From positions 11,137 to 75,136 of the forward strand of contig DASVDX010000080.1 of the NCBI GenBank assembly GCA_036380875.1: 64,000 nucleotides of DNA, given 5' to 3'. Both the position numbers and the translations under genes were made by a program. This document shows, one piece after another, positions 1 to 8,714 of the stretch. The notes beneath the pieces are model-generated. The model was not told the DNA's origin. It searched no databases and worked only from the letters and a program-made list of their open reading frames with translations. Position 1 is the stretch's first letter. Every line of letters starts with the position of its first letter. This DNA is from ZC4RG17 sp036380875. GTDB lineage: Bacteria > Actinomycetota > Acidimicrobiia > Spongiisociales > ZC4RG35.

Positions 1-8
1 GGAGTCAT
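1..8 (-). CDS. Start of the next mnh gene (probable mnhD), truncated by the window edge
   Basis: Only the start codon and a few bases are inside the window. An ATG on the minus strand at 8-6 overlaps the TGA stop of the preceding mnhC gene at 10-8. This coupling matches the other overlaps in this operon. In Mrp/Mnh operons the gene after mnhC is mnhD, a proton-pumping NuoM/N-like subunit. The identity comes from context alone, because only about two codons can be read. Confidence 0.4.
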
Positions 9-412
9 CACGACGCCTCCTCGTCGACCACGATCTCCTCCTCGGCTTCCCTCTCGCGGAGAGCGGTCATCGTGGCGATGCGCACGTCCTCGACGTCGTC
101 CTCGACCTCGTCGGAGCGCGTCAGCAGCCAACTGCGATAGGCGAGTGCGAGGAGAAATGCGGTGGAGCCGAACGTGATGACGATGGCAGTGAGCGCCAAC
201 GCTTGGGGGATGGGGTCCGCGGCCGGTCCAACGCCTTCCCCGACAATGGGGGGTCGCCCGGCTCGTCCTCCGGCGAGCAGCAGCAGGAGGTTGGCCCCGT
301 GGGTGAGGAGCGCCAGACCGATGACGATGCGACTCAGGTTGCGCTGGAAGAGGAGATAGGTGCCGGCCCCGTAGAGGACGGCGACCGTGAGAGCCAGTGC
401 GAGGACGATCAC
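8..412 (-). CDS. mnhC: Na+/H+ antiporter subunit C (NuoK-like)
   Basis: This is a small membrane subunit of the multi-protein Mrp/Mnh cation/proton antiporter, homologous to NuoK of complex I. The 134-residue product opens with a helix rich in V, A and L. It continues with FQRNLSRIVIGLALLTHGANL, a typical MnhC/NuoK second helix, and a third helix near residues 75-100 containing DPIPQALALTAIVI. The last 35 residues are acidic and probably cytoplasmic. The GTG start at 412 was chosen because it overlaps the mnhB stop (GTGA), and upstream in-frame codons do not look like this family. It follows mnhB and precedes a probable mnhD. Confidence 0.85.
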   Translation of the reverse strand: MIVLALALTVAVLYGAGTYLLFQRNLSRIVIGLALLTHGANLLLLLAGGRAGRPPIVGEGVGPAADPIPQALALTAIVITFGSTAFLLALAYRSWLLTRSDEVEDDVEDVRIATMTALREREAEEEIVVDEEAS

Positions 413-840
413 GGCCCGTTCTCCGTTTCTGCCAGCGCCAGTACCAGCGTCGATCCCACACCGATGACCACCATGAAGACGCCGACGTCGAAGGCGAGGG
501 CACTCGTGAGGTGGATCTCGCCGAAGACAGGCGCGTGGACCGTCAGCTTGGCGGCCTCGAGGAAGGCGTCGCCCCACACCCAGCCGGCGATCCCCGTCAG
601 GAGCGCAATAGCCAGGCCGACACCCATGATCGTCGTCGGCGGCGCCGGGAGAGATTGCCTCGCCCTCTCCCGTCCCGAGGCGACCAGGCGGATCACGAGC
701 CCGGAGACCACCACGAGACCGGCTACGAACCCTCCGCCGGGAGCGTTGTGCCCACGGAACAGGAGGAAAACGGCGAACACGGCGGCGGTGCGGATGACGA
801 CGTCGGCGGTCATCCGCAGGATCAGTGACCGGTCGATCAT
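409..840 (-). CDS. mnhB: Na+/H+ antiporter subunit B (MnhB family)
   Basis: A 143-residue integral membrane subunit of the Mrp/Mnh antiporter. After a first helix it has the family signature FRGHNAPGGGFVAGL near residues 28-43, then two further helices and a final one (FDVGVFMVVIGVGSTLVLAL). The segment GEIHLTSALAFDVGVFMV matches the conserved end of MnhB proteins. The ATG lies four bases inside the end of mnhA, and the stop overlaps the mnhC start. The A-B-C order and tight overlaps indicate one translationally coupled transcript. A membrane location is certain from the sequence; the transported ion is inferred from the family. Confidence 0.9.
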   Translation of the reverse strand: MIDRSLILRMTADVVIRTAAVFAVFLLFRGHNAPGGGFVAGLVVVSGLVIRLVASGRERARQSLPAPPTTIMGVGLAIALLTGIAGWVWGDAFLEAAKLTVHAPVFGEIHLTSALAFDVGVFMVVIGVGSTLVLALAETENGP

Positions 841-3149
841 CGCCGCTTCCCCTCGGGTCGGTCCACCAGATGCTCGTCGGTGTGGGGGACTTCGCTGCGG
901 TTGCGATCGGCCAGGATCAAAGCAGCCGCCCCCAGCGCCACCACGGTGAGGACAGTGATCTCGCCCAACGTGTCGAAGGCACGGAAGTCGGTCAGGATCA
1001 CGTTGACGACGTTGGCGCCACCGCCCTCCGGCTCCGACCGCGTCAAGTACTCGCCGCTCAGAGGTGCCACCTCACGTGACGCCGCCGCCCACAGGGCGAA
1101 TGCTCCCGCCGTGATGCCGGTGAGGATGGAGAGGATCACGCGGCTCACCTGCCGGAGGCGCCACCCGATGTTCTCGAAAAAGGCGGGAAGGTGGTGGAGG
1201 ACCAGGACGAAGAGACCGAGGGTGAGTGTCTCGATCAGCATCTGGGTCAGAGCCAGGTCGGGGGCTCCCTGGATCACGAACAGCACGGCCACCCCGTAAC
1301 CGACGGCACCGAGGAAGAGGACCGCTCCGAGGCGGCGAGTCACCCAGACGGTTCCCAGCGCGGCGACGCACACGAGCACTGCAGCCACCAACTGGATCGG
1401 GCTCTCGGCGATGATCAGGCGCTCCGGCAGCCGGAAGGCCTGGAGCAGGATCACGCCGGGGGCGATGACGGCAGTGGCGACGATGATCCCGAGATATATC
1501 GGCAGTGACCCGTTCTGGACGATGGAGGTGACGCGGTCGGCGATGCGATTGAGGGCCACGATGGCAGAGGCGTACACGAGTTTCGCCTTCGGAAGGTGGG
1601 AGGTCGCCTGCTGAACGACATATGGCGGGTACCGCCACAGCAGCCACCCGGCGACGATCGCCACCGCCGACAACAGGAGCGGCACGTTGAATCCGTGCCA
1701 CAGGACTAGGTGATGTCCTTCCGAACCGAGCGCCGCCGCCGCCGTCGCCACCAACCGATCGGCCACGGCCGGGAAGATGCCGGCGAGGAGAGACAGGGCG
1801 GCCAGCAGAGCCGGGGCCGCAACGAACCATGCAGAAGGGCGGGACACCAACTCCACGATCTCCGAGCGCGGGTCGCTGCCGTATCGGGTGAAGCCGCCGG
1901 CGAGGAAACGAATCGCATAGGCGGTGGTGAGCACCGAGCCCGCCACGACCCCGATGGTGAGGGCCCATCCCGCCTCGGCGAGGAGGCTCGTCAAGGCGGC
2001 CTCCTTCGTGACGAAGCCGAGCAAGGGTGGGAGCCCCACCATCGAGGCGGACGCCAAGACGGCCACACCCGCGGCTGTCGGGATGGAGCGGGCGATGCCT
2101 CCCAGACGACGGATGTCGCGGGTCTTCGCCTCGTGGTCGACGATCCCCGCGACCATGAACAGCGCTGCCTTGAACACGGCGTGGGCGAAGATCATCGCCA
2201 TCCCGGCGAACATCGCCTCGGGCATGCCCAGTCCGACCAGCACCATGATGAACCCGAGTTGGGAGACCGTGCCTTGGGCGAGGATCAGCTTCAGGTCGTT
2301 CTGGGTGAGCGCCCGCCAGCCGCCGACGATCATCGTGACCACACCCACGCCACACACCACCGGGCGCCACCACTCGTGCAGCCCGGCGAACGCCGGTGCC
2401 AGTCGAGCGACCAGATAGATGCCGGCTTTGACCATGGTGGCGGAGTGGAGGTAGGCGCTGACCGGGGTGGGGGCGGTCATCGCCCCGGGAAGCCAGAAAT
2501 GGAACGGGAACTGGGCCGACTTCGTGAACGCACCGAGTAGGACTAGAGCCAGAGCGGCGTCGACGGTCGGGCCTGAGGGAGGGTCGGCGACCAGACCGGC
2601 GAGGGAGTAGGTGCCTGCCGCCTGGGCCAGCATCACGATCCCGGCCAGCATCGCCAGCCCGCCCAGTGTCGTCACCAGCAGCGCTTGGAGTGCCGCCGAC
2701 CGGGCCAATCCTTCCTCGTCCTCGAAACCGATCAGGAGGTACGACGTGATCGAGGTCAGCTCCCAGAACAGATAGAGGACGAGCAGATTGTCTGCCACGA
2801 CCACGCCGAACATGGCGCCGGCGAAACCCACCAGATAGGCGGTGAAGCGGCCCAGTCCGTCCCGGTCGCCGAAGTACTGCCAGGCGTAGACGAAGATCAG
2901 CGTGCCGATCCCGCCGACCAGCACGACCATCAGCCTCCCGAAGCCGTCGAGCCGCAGCACGAGATCGAGGCCGATCGCCGGCACCCACGAAATCGTGTCG
3001 GTGCGGATTGTCTCAGAGGCGAGGGCGAGCCAGACGAGGGAGGCGGCCGGAGCCACCGCTCCCAGGAGCAAGGCGCGCCGTCCCAAGCGTCCGCCGAAAG
3101 CGGCGCACAGGACGAGGACGATGGCGTGGACGGCTAGGACTGCAACCAC
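837..3149 (-). CDS. mnhA: Na+/H+ antiporter subunit A (MnhA/MrpA, with MrpB-like domain)
   Basis: Large membrane subunit of the Mrp antiporter, 770 residues. The first ~500 residues form the NuoL/MrpA-type proton-pumping module: FWELTSITSYLLIGF near 129-143, KSAQFPFHFWLPGAMTAPTP near 211-230 (the Lys and TAPTP hallmark), and HSATMVKAGIYLVARL. After a linker come the MrpA C-terminal segments with GAPDLALTQMLIETLTLGLF, the DUF4040 signature, and a final helix cluster related to MrpB. Start is GTG at 3149. It is the first gene of the operon. These complexes support pH and sodium homeostasis in the cytoplasmic membrane. Confidence 0.92.
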   Translation of the reverse strand: MVAVLAVHAIVLVLCAAFGGRLGRRALLLGAVAPAASLVWLALASETIRTDTISWVPAIGLDLVLRLDGFGRLMVVLVGGIGTLIFVYAWQYFGDRDGLGRFTAYLVGFAGAMFGVVVADNLLVLYLFWELTSITSYLLIGFEDEEGLARSAALQALLVTTLGGLAMLAGIVMLAQAAGTYSLAGLVADPPSGPTVDAALALVLLGAFTKSAQFPFHFWLPGAMTAPTPVSAYLHSATMVKAGIYLVARLAPAFAGLHEWWRPVVCGVGVVTMIVGGWRALTQNDLKLILAQGTVSQLGFIMVLVGLGMPEAMFAGMAMIFAHAVFKAALFMVAGIVDHEAKTRDIRRLGGIARSIPTAAGVAVLASASMVGLPPLLGFVTKEAALTSLLAEAGWALTIGVVAGSVLTTAYAIRFLAGGFTRYGSDPRSEIVELVSRPSAWFVAAPALLAALSLLAGIFPAVADRLVATAAAALGSEGHHLVLWHGFNVPLLLSAVAIVAGWLLWRYPPYVVQQATSHLPKAKLVYASAIVALNRIADRVTSIVQNGSLPIYLGIIVATAVIAPGVILLQAFRLPERLIIAESPIQLVAAVLVCVAALGTVWVTRRLGAVLFLGAVGYGVAVLFVIQGAPDLALTQMLIETLTLGLFVLVLHHLPAFFENIGWRLRQVSRVILSILTGITAGAFALWAAASREVAPLSGEYLTRSEPEGGGANVVNVILTDFRAFDTLGEITVLTVVALGAAALILADRNRSEVPHTDEHLVDRPEGKRR

Positions 3150-3237
3150 GTCGTGGCGCGGGTTGGGTCGGGCAACGGACAGGCGGGCGCGTCGGAACGA
3201 TGGAGCGTGGTCGGCCTGAGCGCGGCCAGGGCCCGTG

Positions 3238-4374
3238 TCACAGGCCGGTCAATGTGTCGACGATCAGGTGGTCGACGACCCTCTCCAACGCCTCGCGGGT
3301 CGAGGCTCCCTCCGCCAGGGCCTCGTGGTACACGTCGAGTTGGCGACGCGCACTCGTGCCCTCCTTGGCGATCGTGCGAATGTGGGACACCTCCTGGGTG
3401 ATCCCGAGGCGGCGGGCGTCGACTTCGGTGAGCACGAGGAGTTCTTCTACCAGATCGCGGAACTCCACCAATTCGCCGCGGCCGAAGTCCATCAGGCTCC
3501 CCTCGACTCCGTAGCGCTGGGCGCGCCACATGTTCTCCTCGATCAACATCGGGGCGTAGGTGCGCCAGCGCATGTTCTCGGTGCGCAACCGGAACAGCAT
3601 CTCCAGCAGGGCGAGGTAGAGGCCGGCGACGGCGATCCCGTCCACGAGACGGGTGCAGATGTCGGCGACCCTCATCTCCAATGTGGGGTAGCGGTCGGAG
3701 GGGCGTATGTCCCACCAGAGCTTGGTGGCGTCCTCGATGATCCCGGCGTCGATGAGCACTTTCACGTGGCGTTCGTACTCCGACCAGGAGTTGAACTCCT
3801 CGGGGATGCCCGTGCGAGGCATGGTCTGGAATACGGACAAGCGGTAGCACTTGAGTCCGGTCTCGCGGCCCGTCCAGAAGGGCGACGAGGCGGACAGCGC
3901 CAGGATGTGCGGCAGGAAGTACCGCACCTGGTTCATGAGGTCGATCCGCAGGTCGGGGTCGTCGATACCCACGTGGACGTGCATTCCGCAGATGACGAGA
4001 CGCCGAGCCACTTGTTGGAAGTCGGCGGCCAACTGGCTGTATCGGGCGTCGTCGGTGGGGGTCTGGTCCCACCACTGGGCGAAGGGGTGCGTGGACGAGG
4101 CGATGATGGCGGCGCCGTACTCCTCGACGACAGAGGAGAGGTCACGACGAAGGCGGGCCAGATCGGCGTGGGCCTCCTGGAGGGTGCGGCTCGTGCGGGT
4201 GCCGACTTCGATCTGCGCCCGGAGGAACTCGGGGCCGACTTGAGGGCCCAGCACCTCGCGCAGCCCGTCCCACATCCTCGGGTCGGGTTCGGAGACCAGG
4301 TCCCGGGTCTCCCGGTCGACGAGCAGGTACTCCTCTTCTATCCCGATCGTGAACGGGGGGTGCTTCACCGCCAT
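3238..4374 (-). CDS. Carboxylate-amine ligase (YbdK / glutamate-cysteine ligase type 2 family)
   Basis: This ATP-dependent ligase of the GCS2 family joins a carboxylate to an amine. In E. coli the homologue YbdK has weak glutamate-cysteine ligase activity. The 378-residue product has the family opening FTIGIEEEYLLVD, whose glutamates bind metal-ATP, then CGMHVHVGIDDPD near residue 135, LSASSPFWTGRETGLKCYR, and LEMRVADICT. I chose the ATG at 4374 because it starts immediately before the conserved strand; an in-frame ATG nine codons upstream also exists. It is a single gene between the antiporter operon and tag. The true substrate in this organism is not visible from the sequence. Confidence 0.85.
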   Translation of the reverse strand: MAVKHPPFTIGIEEEYLLVDRETRDLVSEPDPRMWDGLREVLGPQVGPEFLRAQIEVGTRTSRTLQEAHADLARLRRDLSSVVEEYGAAIIASSTHPFAQWWDQTPTDDARYSQLAADFQQVARRLVICGMHVHVGIDDPDLRIDLMNQVRYFLPHILALSASSPFWTGRETGLKCYRLSVFQTMPRTGIPEEFNSWSEYERHVKVLIDAGIIEDATKLWWDIRPSDRYPTLEMRVADICTRLVDGIAVAGLYLALLEMLFRLRTENMRWRTYAPMLIEENMWRAQRYGVEGSLMDFGRGELVEFRDLVEELLVLTEVDARRLGITQEVSHIRTIAKEGTSARRQLDVYHEALAEGASTREALERVVDHLIVDTLTGL

Positions 4375-4402
4375 GGATCCTCCGTTCCCACCGTCCGCCA
4401 CC

Positions 4403-5008
4403 CTACCCGGAGACGAGGACCCGCTGACGGCTGTTCTCGGCGTCTTGACGCACCCAGCAGTCGGCGAGGTGGTCGTTGACGAGGCCCATGGCTTGCATGA
4501 ACGCGAACACCGTGGTCGGGCCGACGAATGTCCAGCCCCGCCTCTTCAGTTCCTTTGCCAAGGCGATCGAAGCGGGGCTGGTTGGGGGGATCTGTTGCGG
4601 GGCGGCGGAGCGCTCATCGGCGTACCGCCAGAAAAACGCCGCCAACGATCCGAACTCGTCCCGGAGTTCGAGCGCACGGGCGGCGTTGTTGATCACAGAC
4701 CGGATCTTTCCGCCGTGACGAACGATGCCGGTATCGGAGAGGAGGCGCTCCACGTCCGGGTCGCCGAAGCGGGCGACCTTCTCCGGATCGAAACCGGCGA
4801 AGGCCCTCCGGAAGGCGTGGCGCTTGCGAAGGATCGTCAGCCATGACAGGCCCGCCTGGAATCCCTCGAGACAGAGCTTCTCGAACAGGCGGCTGTCGTC
4901 GGTCACGGCGAACCCCCATTCGGTGTCGTGGTAGGCGCGATAGATGTCGGGTTCGGCTCCCCACCAGCATCGACGCTTGCCGTCCGGGCCCACCACCGTC
5001 TCGTGCAT
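4403..5008 (-). CDS. tag: DNA-3-methyladenine glycosylase I
   Basis: Removes 3-methyladenine from alkylated DNA in base-excision repair. The 201-residue product has the Tag layout: RCWWGAEPDIYRAYHDTEWG at the N-terminus (zinc-binding Cys and conserved DTEWG), LCLEGFQAGLSWLTILRKR, and the C-terminal GWTFVGPTTVFAFMQAMGLVNDH with the zinc-ligand His. The last motif Cys occurs in LADCW. The chosen ATG at 5008 gives the usual length; the frame extends upstream without resemblance to the family. It is divergent from the molybdopterin oxidoreductase gene and separated from it by about 60 bases, so they probably share a promoter region. Confidence 0.93.
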   Translation of the reverse strand: MHETVVGPDGKRRCWWGAEPDIYRAYHDTEWGFAVTDDSRLFEKLCLEGFQAGLSWLTILRKRHAFRRAFAGFDPEKVARFGDPDVERLLSDTGIVRHGGKIRSVINNAARALELRDEFGSLAAFFWRYADERSAAPQQIPPTSPASIALAKELKRRGWTFVGPTTVFAFMQAMGLVNDHLADCWVRQDAENSRQRVLVSG

Positions 5009-5070
5009 GACGTGAGTATGCCGTCTCCCGGTGACGATCCATTTCCGCTCCGAGTGCGTAGGGTCTTTCT

Positions 5071-6588
5071 GTGATGAGACGGTTCCATGCCGTTGCCGGC
5101 ATGCTGGGCGCCGGCATGTCCCTCGCCGCGTCAGAACTGGCGGCGGGGCTGGTCTCACCCCTGCCGTCGCTCGTCGAGGAGGTGGGCGACGTCGTCGTGG
5201 ACAACGCCCCGACCGCGGTCAAGGACTGGGCGATCGCCACTTTCGGCACCTACGACAAGCCGGTGCTGCTGGCGGGAATCGTCGTCGTGTCTCTCGTCCT
5301 CGGAGCGCTGGTCGGTGTTGCCTCGGTGTCCCGAAGGTGGCTCGCCACACTCGTGTTCTGGGGGTTCGGGGCCCTCGGCGCCGCCGCGGCGATCGTCGAA
5401 GGAGTGTCGCCGGTGGCCGCAGTCGCCGCTGGGGTGCTGGCGGCGGTCGTCGGCTGGGCGGTCCATTCCTGGCTCGCTCGACGGGCGGAGCCGATCCGGG
5501 AGGGGGACGAGTTCGATGCGAGCCGCCGGGCCTTCCTCGCCGGGGCCGGGGCGGTCATCGCCGTGGCCGCTCTGTCCGCCGGCGCCGGCCGCCTGCTGGT
5601 CGACCGGGCGAGGCGGATAGTGGCAGGACGGGAGTCGGTCCGGCTTCCCGTGGCTGCATCCCCGGCACCGACTCCACCGGCCAACGCCTCCTTCTCGGTG
5701 GCGGGCCTCAGCCCACTCGTCACACCCAACGAGGACTTCTACCGGATCGACACTGCCCTCTCCATTCCCCGCGTCGACCTCCCCTCCTGGAGCCTCCGGA
5801 TCACGGGGATGGTCGACCGGCCATACGAGCTCACGTTCGATGACCTCCTCGAGATGGACCTGGTCGAGAGGTACGTGACGCTCTCCTGCGTGTCGAACGA
5901 GGTGGGGGGCAATCTGGTGGGCAATGCCGCCTGGCTCGGCGTGCCTCTCGCCGAGGTCCTCGACAGGGCGGGCGTGCGACAAGGCGCATCACAGATCGTC
6001 GGTCGTTCGGTCGACGGGTTCACCGTCGGCTTCCCCACCGACGTCGTCTACGACGGGAGGGAGTCGTTGGTGGCGGTGGGGATGAACGGGGAGCCCCTGC
6101 CCCTCGAGCACGGCTTCCCGGCTCGTCTCGTCGTCGCCGGCCTGTACGGCTACGTCTCGGCGACGAAGTGGCTCTCTGAGATCGAATTGACGACCTGGGA
6201 GGCCTTCGACGCCTATTGGGTGCCCCGCGGCTGGGCGAAGGAAGGCCCGGTCAGGACACAGTCCCGGATCGACACTCCGCGGGCCGGAGACCGCCTCACA
6301 CCGGGCGAGCGTGCCATCGCCGGCGTCGCCTGGGCGCCCAACGTGGGGATCGAACGGGTCGAGGTGCAGGTGAACGACGAGCCGTGGGTGGAGGCGGAGC
6401 TGGCCGAGCCGCTCGGCGAGGACGCCTGGAGGCAATGGCGGTTCCGGTGGGAGGCCCAGCCCGGCCACCACGTGATCAAGGTCAGGGCGACCGATCGCAA
6501 CGGCGTGACCCAGACCGAAGACCGGGCTCCGCCGGCCCCCGACGGGGCGACCGGCTGGCACACCATACGGGTGCGAGTGGAGGCCTAG
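5071..6588 (+). CDS. Membrane-anchored molybdopterin-dependent oxidoreductase (sulfite oxidase fold)
   Basis: Predicted redox enzyme with a molybdenum cofactor of the sulfite oxidase family, tethered to the membrane. The first ~175 residues hold about five hydrophobic helices, the last after SRRAFLAGAG. The oxidoreductase domain follows: TPNEDFYRIDTAL, then TLSCVSNEVGG, where Cys273 is the expected Mo ligand, and PLEHGFPARLVVAGLYGY, a hallmark that contacts the cofactor. The last ~100 residues are an immunoglobulin-like dimerisation domain (GVAWAPNVGIERVEVQVND). Start is GTG at 5071 after a TAGGG sequence; ATG at 5074 is the alternative. The fused multi-helix N-terminus replaces the separate membrane partner (YedZ) of E. 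coli MsrP. The substrate is unknown. Confidence 0.85.
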   Translation: MMRRFHAVAGMLGAGMSLAASELAAGLVSPLPSLVEEVGDVVVDNAPTAVKDWAIATFGTYDKPVLLAGIVVVSLVLGALVGVASVSRRWLATLVFWGFGALGAAAAIVEGVSPVAAVAAGVLAAVVGWAVHSWLARRAEPIREGDEFDASRRAFLAGAGAVIAVAALSAGAGRLLVDRARRIVAGRESVRLPVAASPAPTPPANASFSVAGLSPLVTPNEDFYRIDTALSIPRVDLPSWSLRITGMVDRPYELTFDDLLEMDLVERYVTLSCVSNEVGGNLVGNAAWLGVPLAEVLDRAGVRQGASQIVGRSVDGFTVGFPTDVVYDGRESLVAVGMNGEPLPLEHGFPARLVVAGLYGYVSATKWLSEIELTTWEAFDAYWVPRGWAKEGPVRTQSRIDTPRAGDRLTPGERAIAGVAWAPNVGIERVEVQVNDEPWVEAELAEPLGEDAWRQWRFRWEAQPGHHVIKVRATDRNGVTQTEDRAPPAPDGATGWHTIRVRVEA

Positions 6589-6591
6589 GCC

Positions 6592-7590
6592 TCACTCGGC
6601 ATCGACGGCGCTGAGGGCCCAGGCCAGGCCCTCGGCGGGAGACTCCACCGCAACTTGGAGGATCCAGCCGGTGTCGGGCGATCCGTCGGTCCACAGATAC
6701 CAATGGAGCTCCGAGATCCTCGCGCCCAACTCGTCGGGGTCGACCGGCCAGTCGAGGCCGGCGATCTCGTGAGCGGCCCACCAGGCGGAGAATCGACCCA
6801 CCGCCGTGCCCCGGCGCCGCGCATGGGCTCCGCCGCTGGCCCCGGCCCAGCCGATCCAGGCGAGGGCGTCGGCCGGCTTCACCTCCTCGATACCCGCCCG
6901 GCGAACGCCGAGGGCGGCCACCGCGGTGCGGACGCTGCCCTCGACACACACTGCCTGGGCCCTGCCGTTGGAGGTCGTGACCCAGTGCTCGACTACACCG
7001 ACCAAGGCAGAGGTCGCCTCGGTGTCTTCGATCACATCGCCGGACGAATCGTCGAGCTGCTCCAGCCGGAACGACGGGCGGGGTGGGGAAGGAGCCTCGA
7101 CCCGGTCGGGTTTGTAGGTCGCCAGTGGATAGGCGGGTTCCCAGGCTTCCAGGCGGAGCGGAAGCTCGAGCACCGGCGTGCCCACGTCGATGCCGCGCAG
7201 GTCTTCGCCTCGGCAGACCCGTTCGTTGGCCACCATCGTCCGCTCCGGCGTCGGCTCGAGATACGGCTCCAGCTCCGCCCACGACTTCGTGGAAGCAGCC
7301 ACTTCGGGGAGCGGACCCAAGGTGAAGCGGCTCGGCCCCTCTGTGACCACCGGGCCGGCCCACTCGGCGGGAGCATCGAGCGCCAGTCGATATCGGACGT
7401 ACTCCGCCACCCCCCAGAGCTGCTTGCCGCGCGTCACCGCTTCGTCGCACCGCCGGCGCAGCTCGACGAGCGCCTGCCAGTCCCGGGCCTCGGAGTAGCC
7501 GTCGACGATCCGCACCAACTCGTCCGTGTCGGAGGCTTCGATCGCCTTGCGGGTGCGCTCGTCCGTCAGCCCGCCACCCGGGACCGTCAT
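6592..7590 (-). CDS. Uncharacterised protein
   Basis: A 332-residue soluble protein that I cannot assign. It has no membrane segment or signal peptide. The N-terminal ~100 residues look helical (DELVRIVDGYSEARDWQALV). Repeated Trp-rich phrases appear in the second half: AWIGWAGASGGAHARRRG, RFSAWWAAHEIAGLDWP and ELHWYLWTDGSPDTGWILQV. This resembles actinobacterial hypothetical proteins of roughly the same length (possibly the DUF6183 group, from memory, low certainty). The ATG at 7590 overlaps the stop of the DUF2905 gene, so the two are probably co-transcribed. It ends two bases from the end of the convergent molybdopterin oxidoreductase gene. Confidence 0.6.
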   Translation of the reverse strand: MTVPGGGLTDERTRKAIEASDTDELVRIVDGYSEARDWQALVELRRRCDEAVTRGKQLWGVAEYVRYRLALDAPAEWAGPVVTEGPSRFTLGPLPEVAASTKSWAELEPYLEPTPERTMVANERVCRGEDLRGIDVGTPVLELPLRLEAWEPAYPLATYKPDRVEAPSPPRPSFRLEQLDDSSGDVIEDTEATSALVGVVEHWVTTSNGRAQAVCVEGSVRTAVAALGVRRAGIEEVKPADALAWIGWAGASGGAHARRRGTAVGRFSAWWAAHEIAGLDWPVDPDELGARISELHWYLWTDGSPDTGWILQVAVESPAEGLAWALSAVDAE

Positions 7591-7811
7591 GAGCCGTTCC
7601 GGCGGAAGAAGAGATTGACGACGATGGTGAGGATCACCGACAGGATGATCATCGAGGTGATCGGGAAGTAGAAGGAGGTCCGCTCGCCCTCGTGGCGGAT
7701 GTCTCCGGGCAGGTTGCCGAACCAGCTCACCAGCCACGGCGCCCAGCGGAGGACGGCGCCGAGGGCGACGACAGCCAGCCCGATCCACATCAACACGGTT
7801 CCGGTCCTCAT
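7587..7811 (-). CDS. DUF2905 family small membrane protein
   Basis: A 74-residue protein with two transmembrane helices (about residues 5-25 and 47-68) around a short loop containing FGNLPGDIRHEGERTSFYFP. The LPGDIR...G...FYFPI phrase is the DUF2905 signature. The function of this family is unknown. The ATG at 7811 was chosen over an upstream in-frame start because the family begins directly with the first helix. It overlaps the next gene by four bases (ATGA) and is divergent from the exonuclease gene, with a 47-base gap. Confidence 0.8.
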   Translation of the reverse strand: MRTGTVLMWIGLAVVALGAVLRWAPWLVSWFGNLPGDIRHEGERTSFYFPITSMIILSVILTIVVNLFFRRNGS

Positions 7812-7858
7812 TTCGATTCGATGGTAGGGAGCAGGAGGCCCCACCTACAGTGGGGTGG

Positions 7859-8695
7859 GTGAAGCTCCACCTCATCGATGGAACCTTCGAGTTGTTCCGC
7901 GCCTTCTACGGGCGTAAGGACACGCGTCTGGCGCCCGACGGAACCGACGTGAACGCCGTCCACGGAGTGCTGACCGGGACCCTCGCCCTCCTGGAGGACC
8001 CAGACGTCACTCATGTCGCCGCCGCTTTCGACACCGTGATCGAGTCGTTCCGCAACGACCTCTTCCCCGGCTACAAAACCGGCGAAGGCGTCGACCCTGC
8101 CTTGCTCGCCCAGTTCCCCATCGCCGAGGAGGCCCTGGCCGCGGCAGGTATCACGGTGTGGGGCATGGTCGAGTTCGAAGCCGACGATGCCATCGCCACC
8201 GCCGCATGGAAGTGGATGGACGACTTCGACCAGATCGTCCTCTGCAGCCCCGACAAGGACCTCATGCAGTGTGTGGTCGGCAAGAAGATCGTCGTTTGGG
8301 ACCGGATGCGAGACCGGTGGTTCGATGAGGACGCCGTCGTCGAGAAGTTCGGGATCCATCCCGAGTCGATCCCCGACTATCTGGCCCTGGTGGGCGACAC
8401 CGCCGACGGCGTGCCCGGGCTCCCCGGGTGGGGCGCGAAATCGACGGCTGCCGTACTGCGGAGATACGGGCGGCTCGAGATGATCCCCGACGACGAGCGA
8501 GATTGGGAGGTCGAGGTGAGAGGTGCCGCCAAGCTCGCCCAGGTGCTGCGGGAGAACCGGGAGACGGCGTTCCTCTACCGGACGCTGACCACGCTGCGCC
8601 GGGACGTGCCGCTCGAGGAGACCCAAGAAGACCTGCGATGGAAAGGCGTGAAAGAGCCCGAGTACACGGCGCTCTGTGAACGCCTCGGCTTCTGA
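7859..8695 (+). CDS. 5'-3' exonuclease (Pol I N-terminal nuclease / flap endonuclease family)
   Basis: Stand-alone FEN-like nuclease of 278 residues, related to the 5' nuclease domain of DNA polymerase I. Visible motifs are LIDGTFELFRAFYG at the N-terminus with the first metal-binding Asp, AAFDTVIESFRNDLFPGYKTG, VEFEADDAIATAA, CSPDKDLMQCV with acidic metal ligands, and the helix-hairpin-helix GDTADGVPGLPGWGAKSTAAVL. It probably removes 5' flaps or RNA primers. The GTG at 7859 is preferred because it gives MKLHLIDG directly; an in-frame GTG at 7850 is possible. Its 3' end overlaps the possible upstream starts of the following gene. Confidence 0.88.
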   Translation: MKLHLIDGTFELFRAFYGRKDTRLAPDGTDVNAVHGVLTGTLALLEDPDVTHVAAAFDTVIESFRNDLFPGYKTGEGVDPALLAQFPIAEEALAAAGITVWGMVEFEADDAIATAAWKWMDDFDQIVLCSPDKDLMQCVVGKKIVVWDRMRDRWFDEDAVVEKFGIHPESIPDYLALVGDTADGVPGLPGWGAKSTAAVLRRYGRLEMIPDDERDWEVEVRGAAKLAQVLRENRETAFLYRTLTTLRRDVPLEETQEDLRWKGVKEPEYTALCERLGF

Positions 8696-8714
8696 GAAGC
8701 TGCGGGGTGAGACG

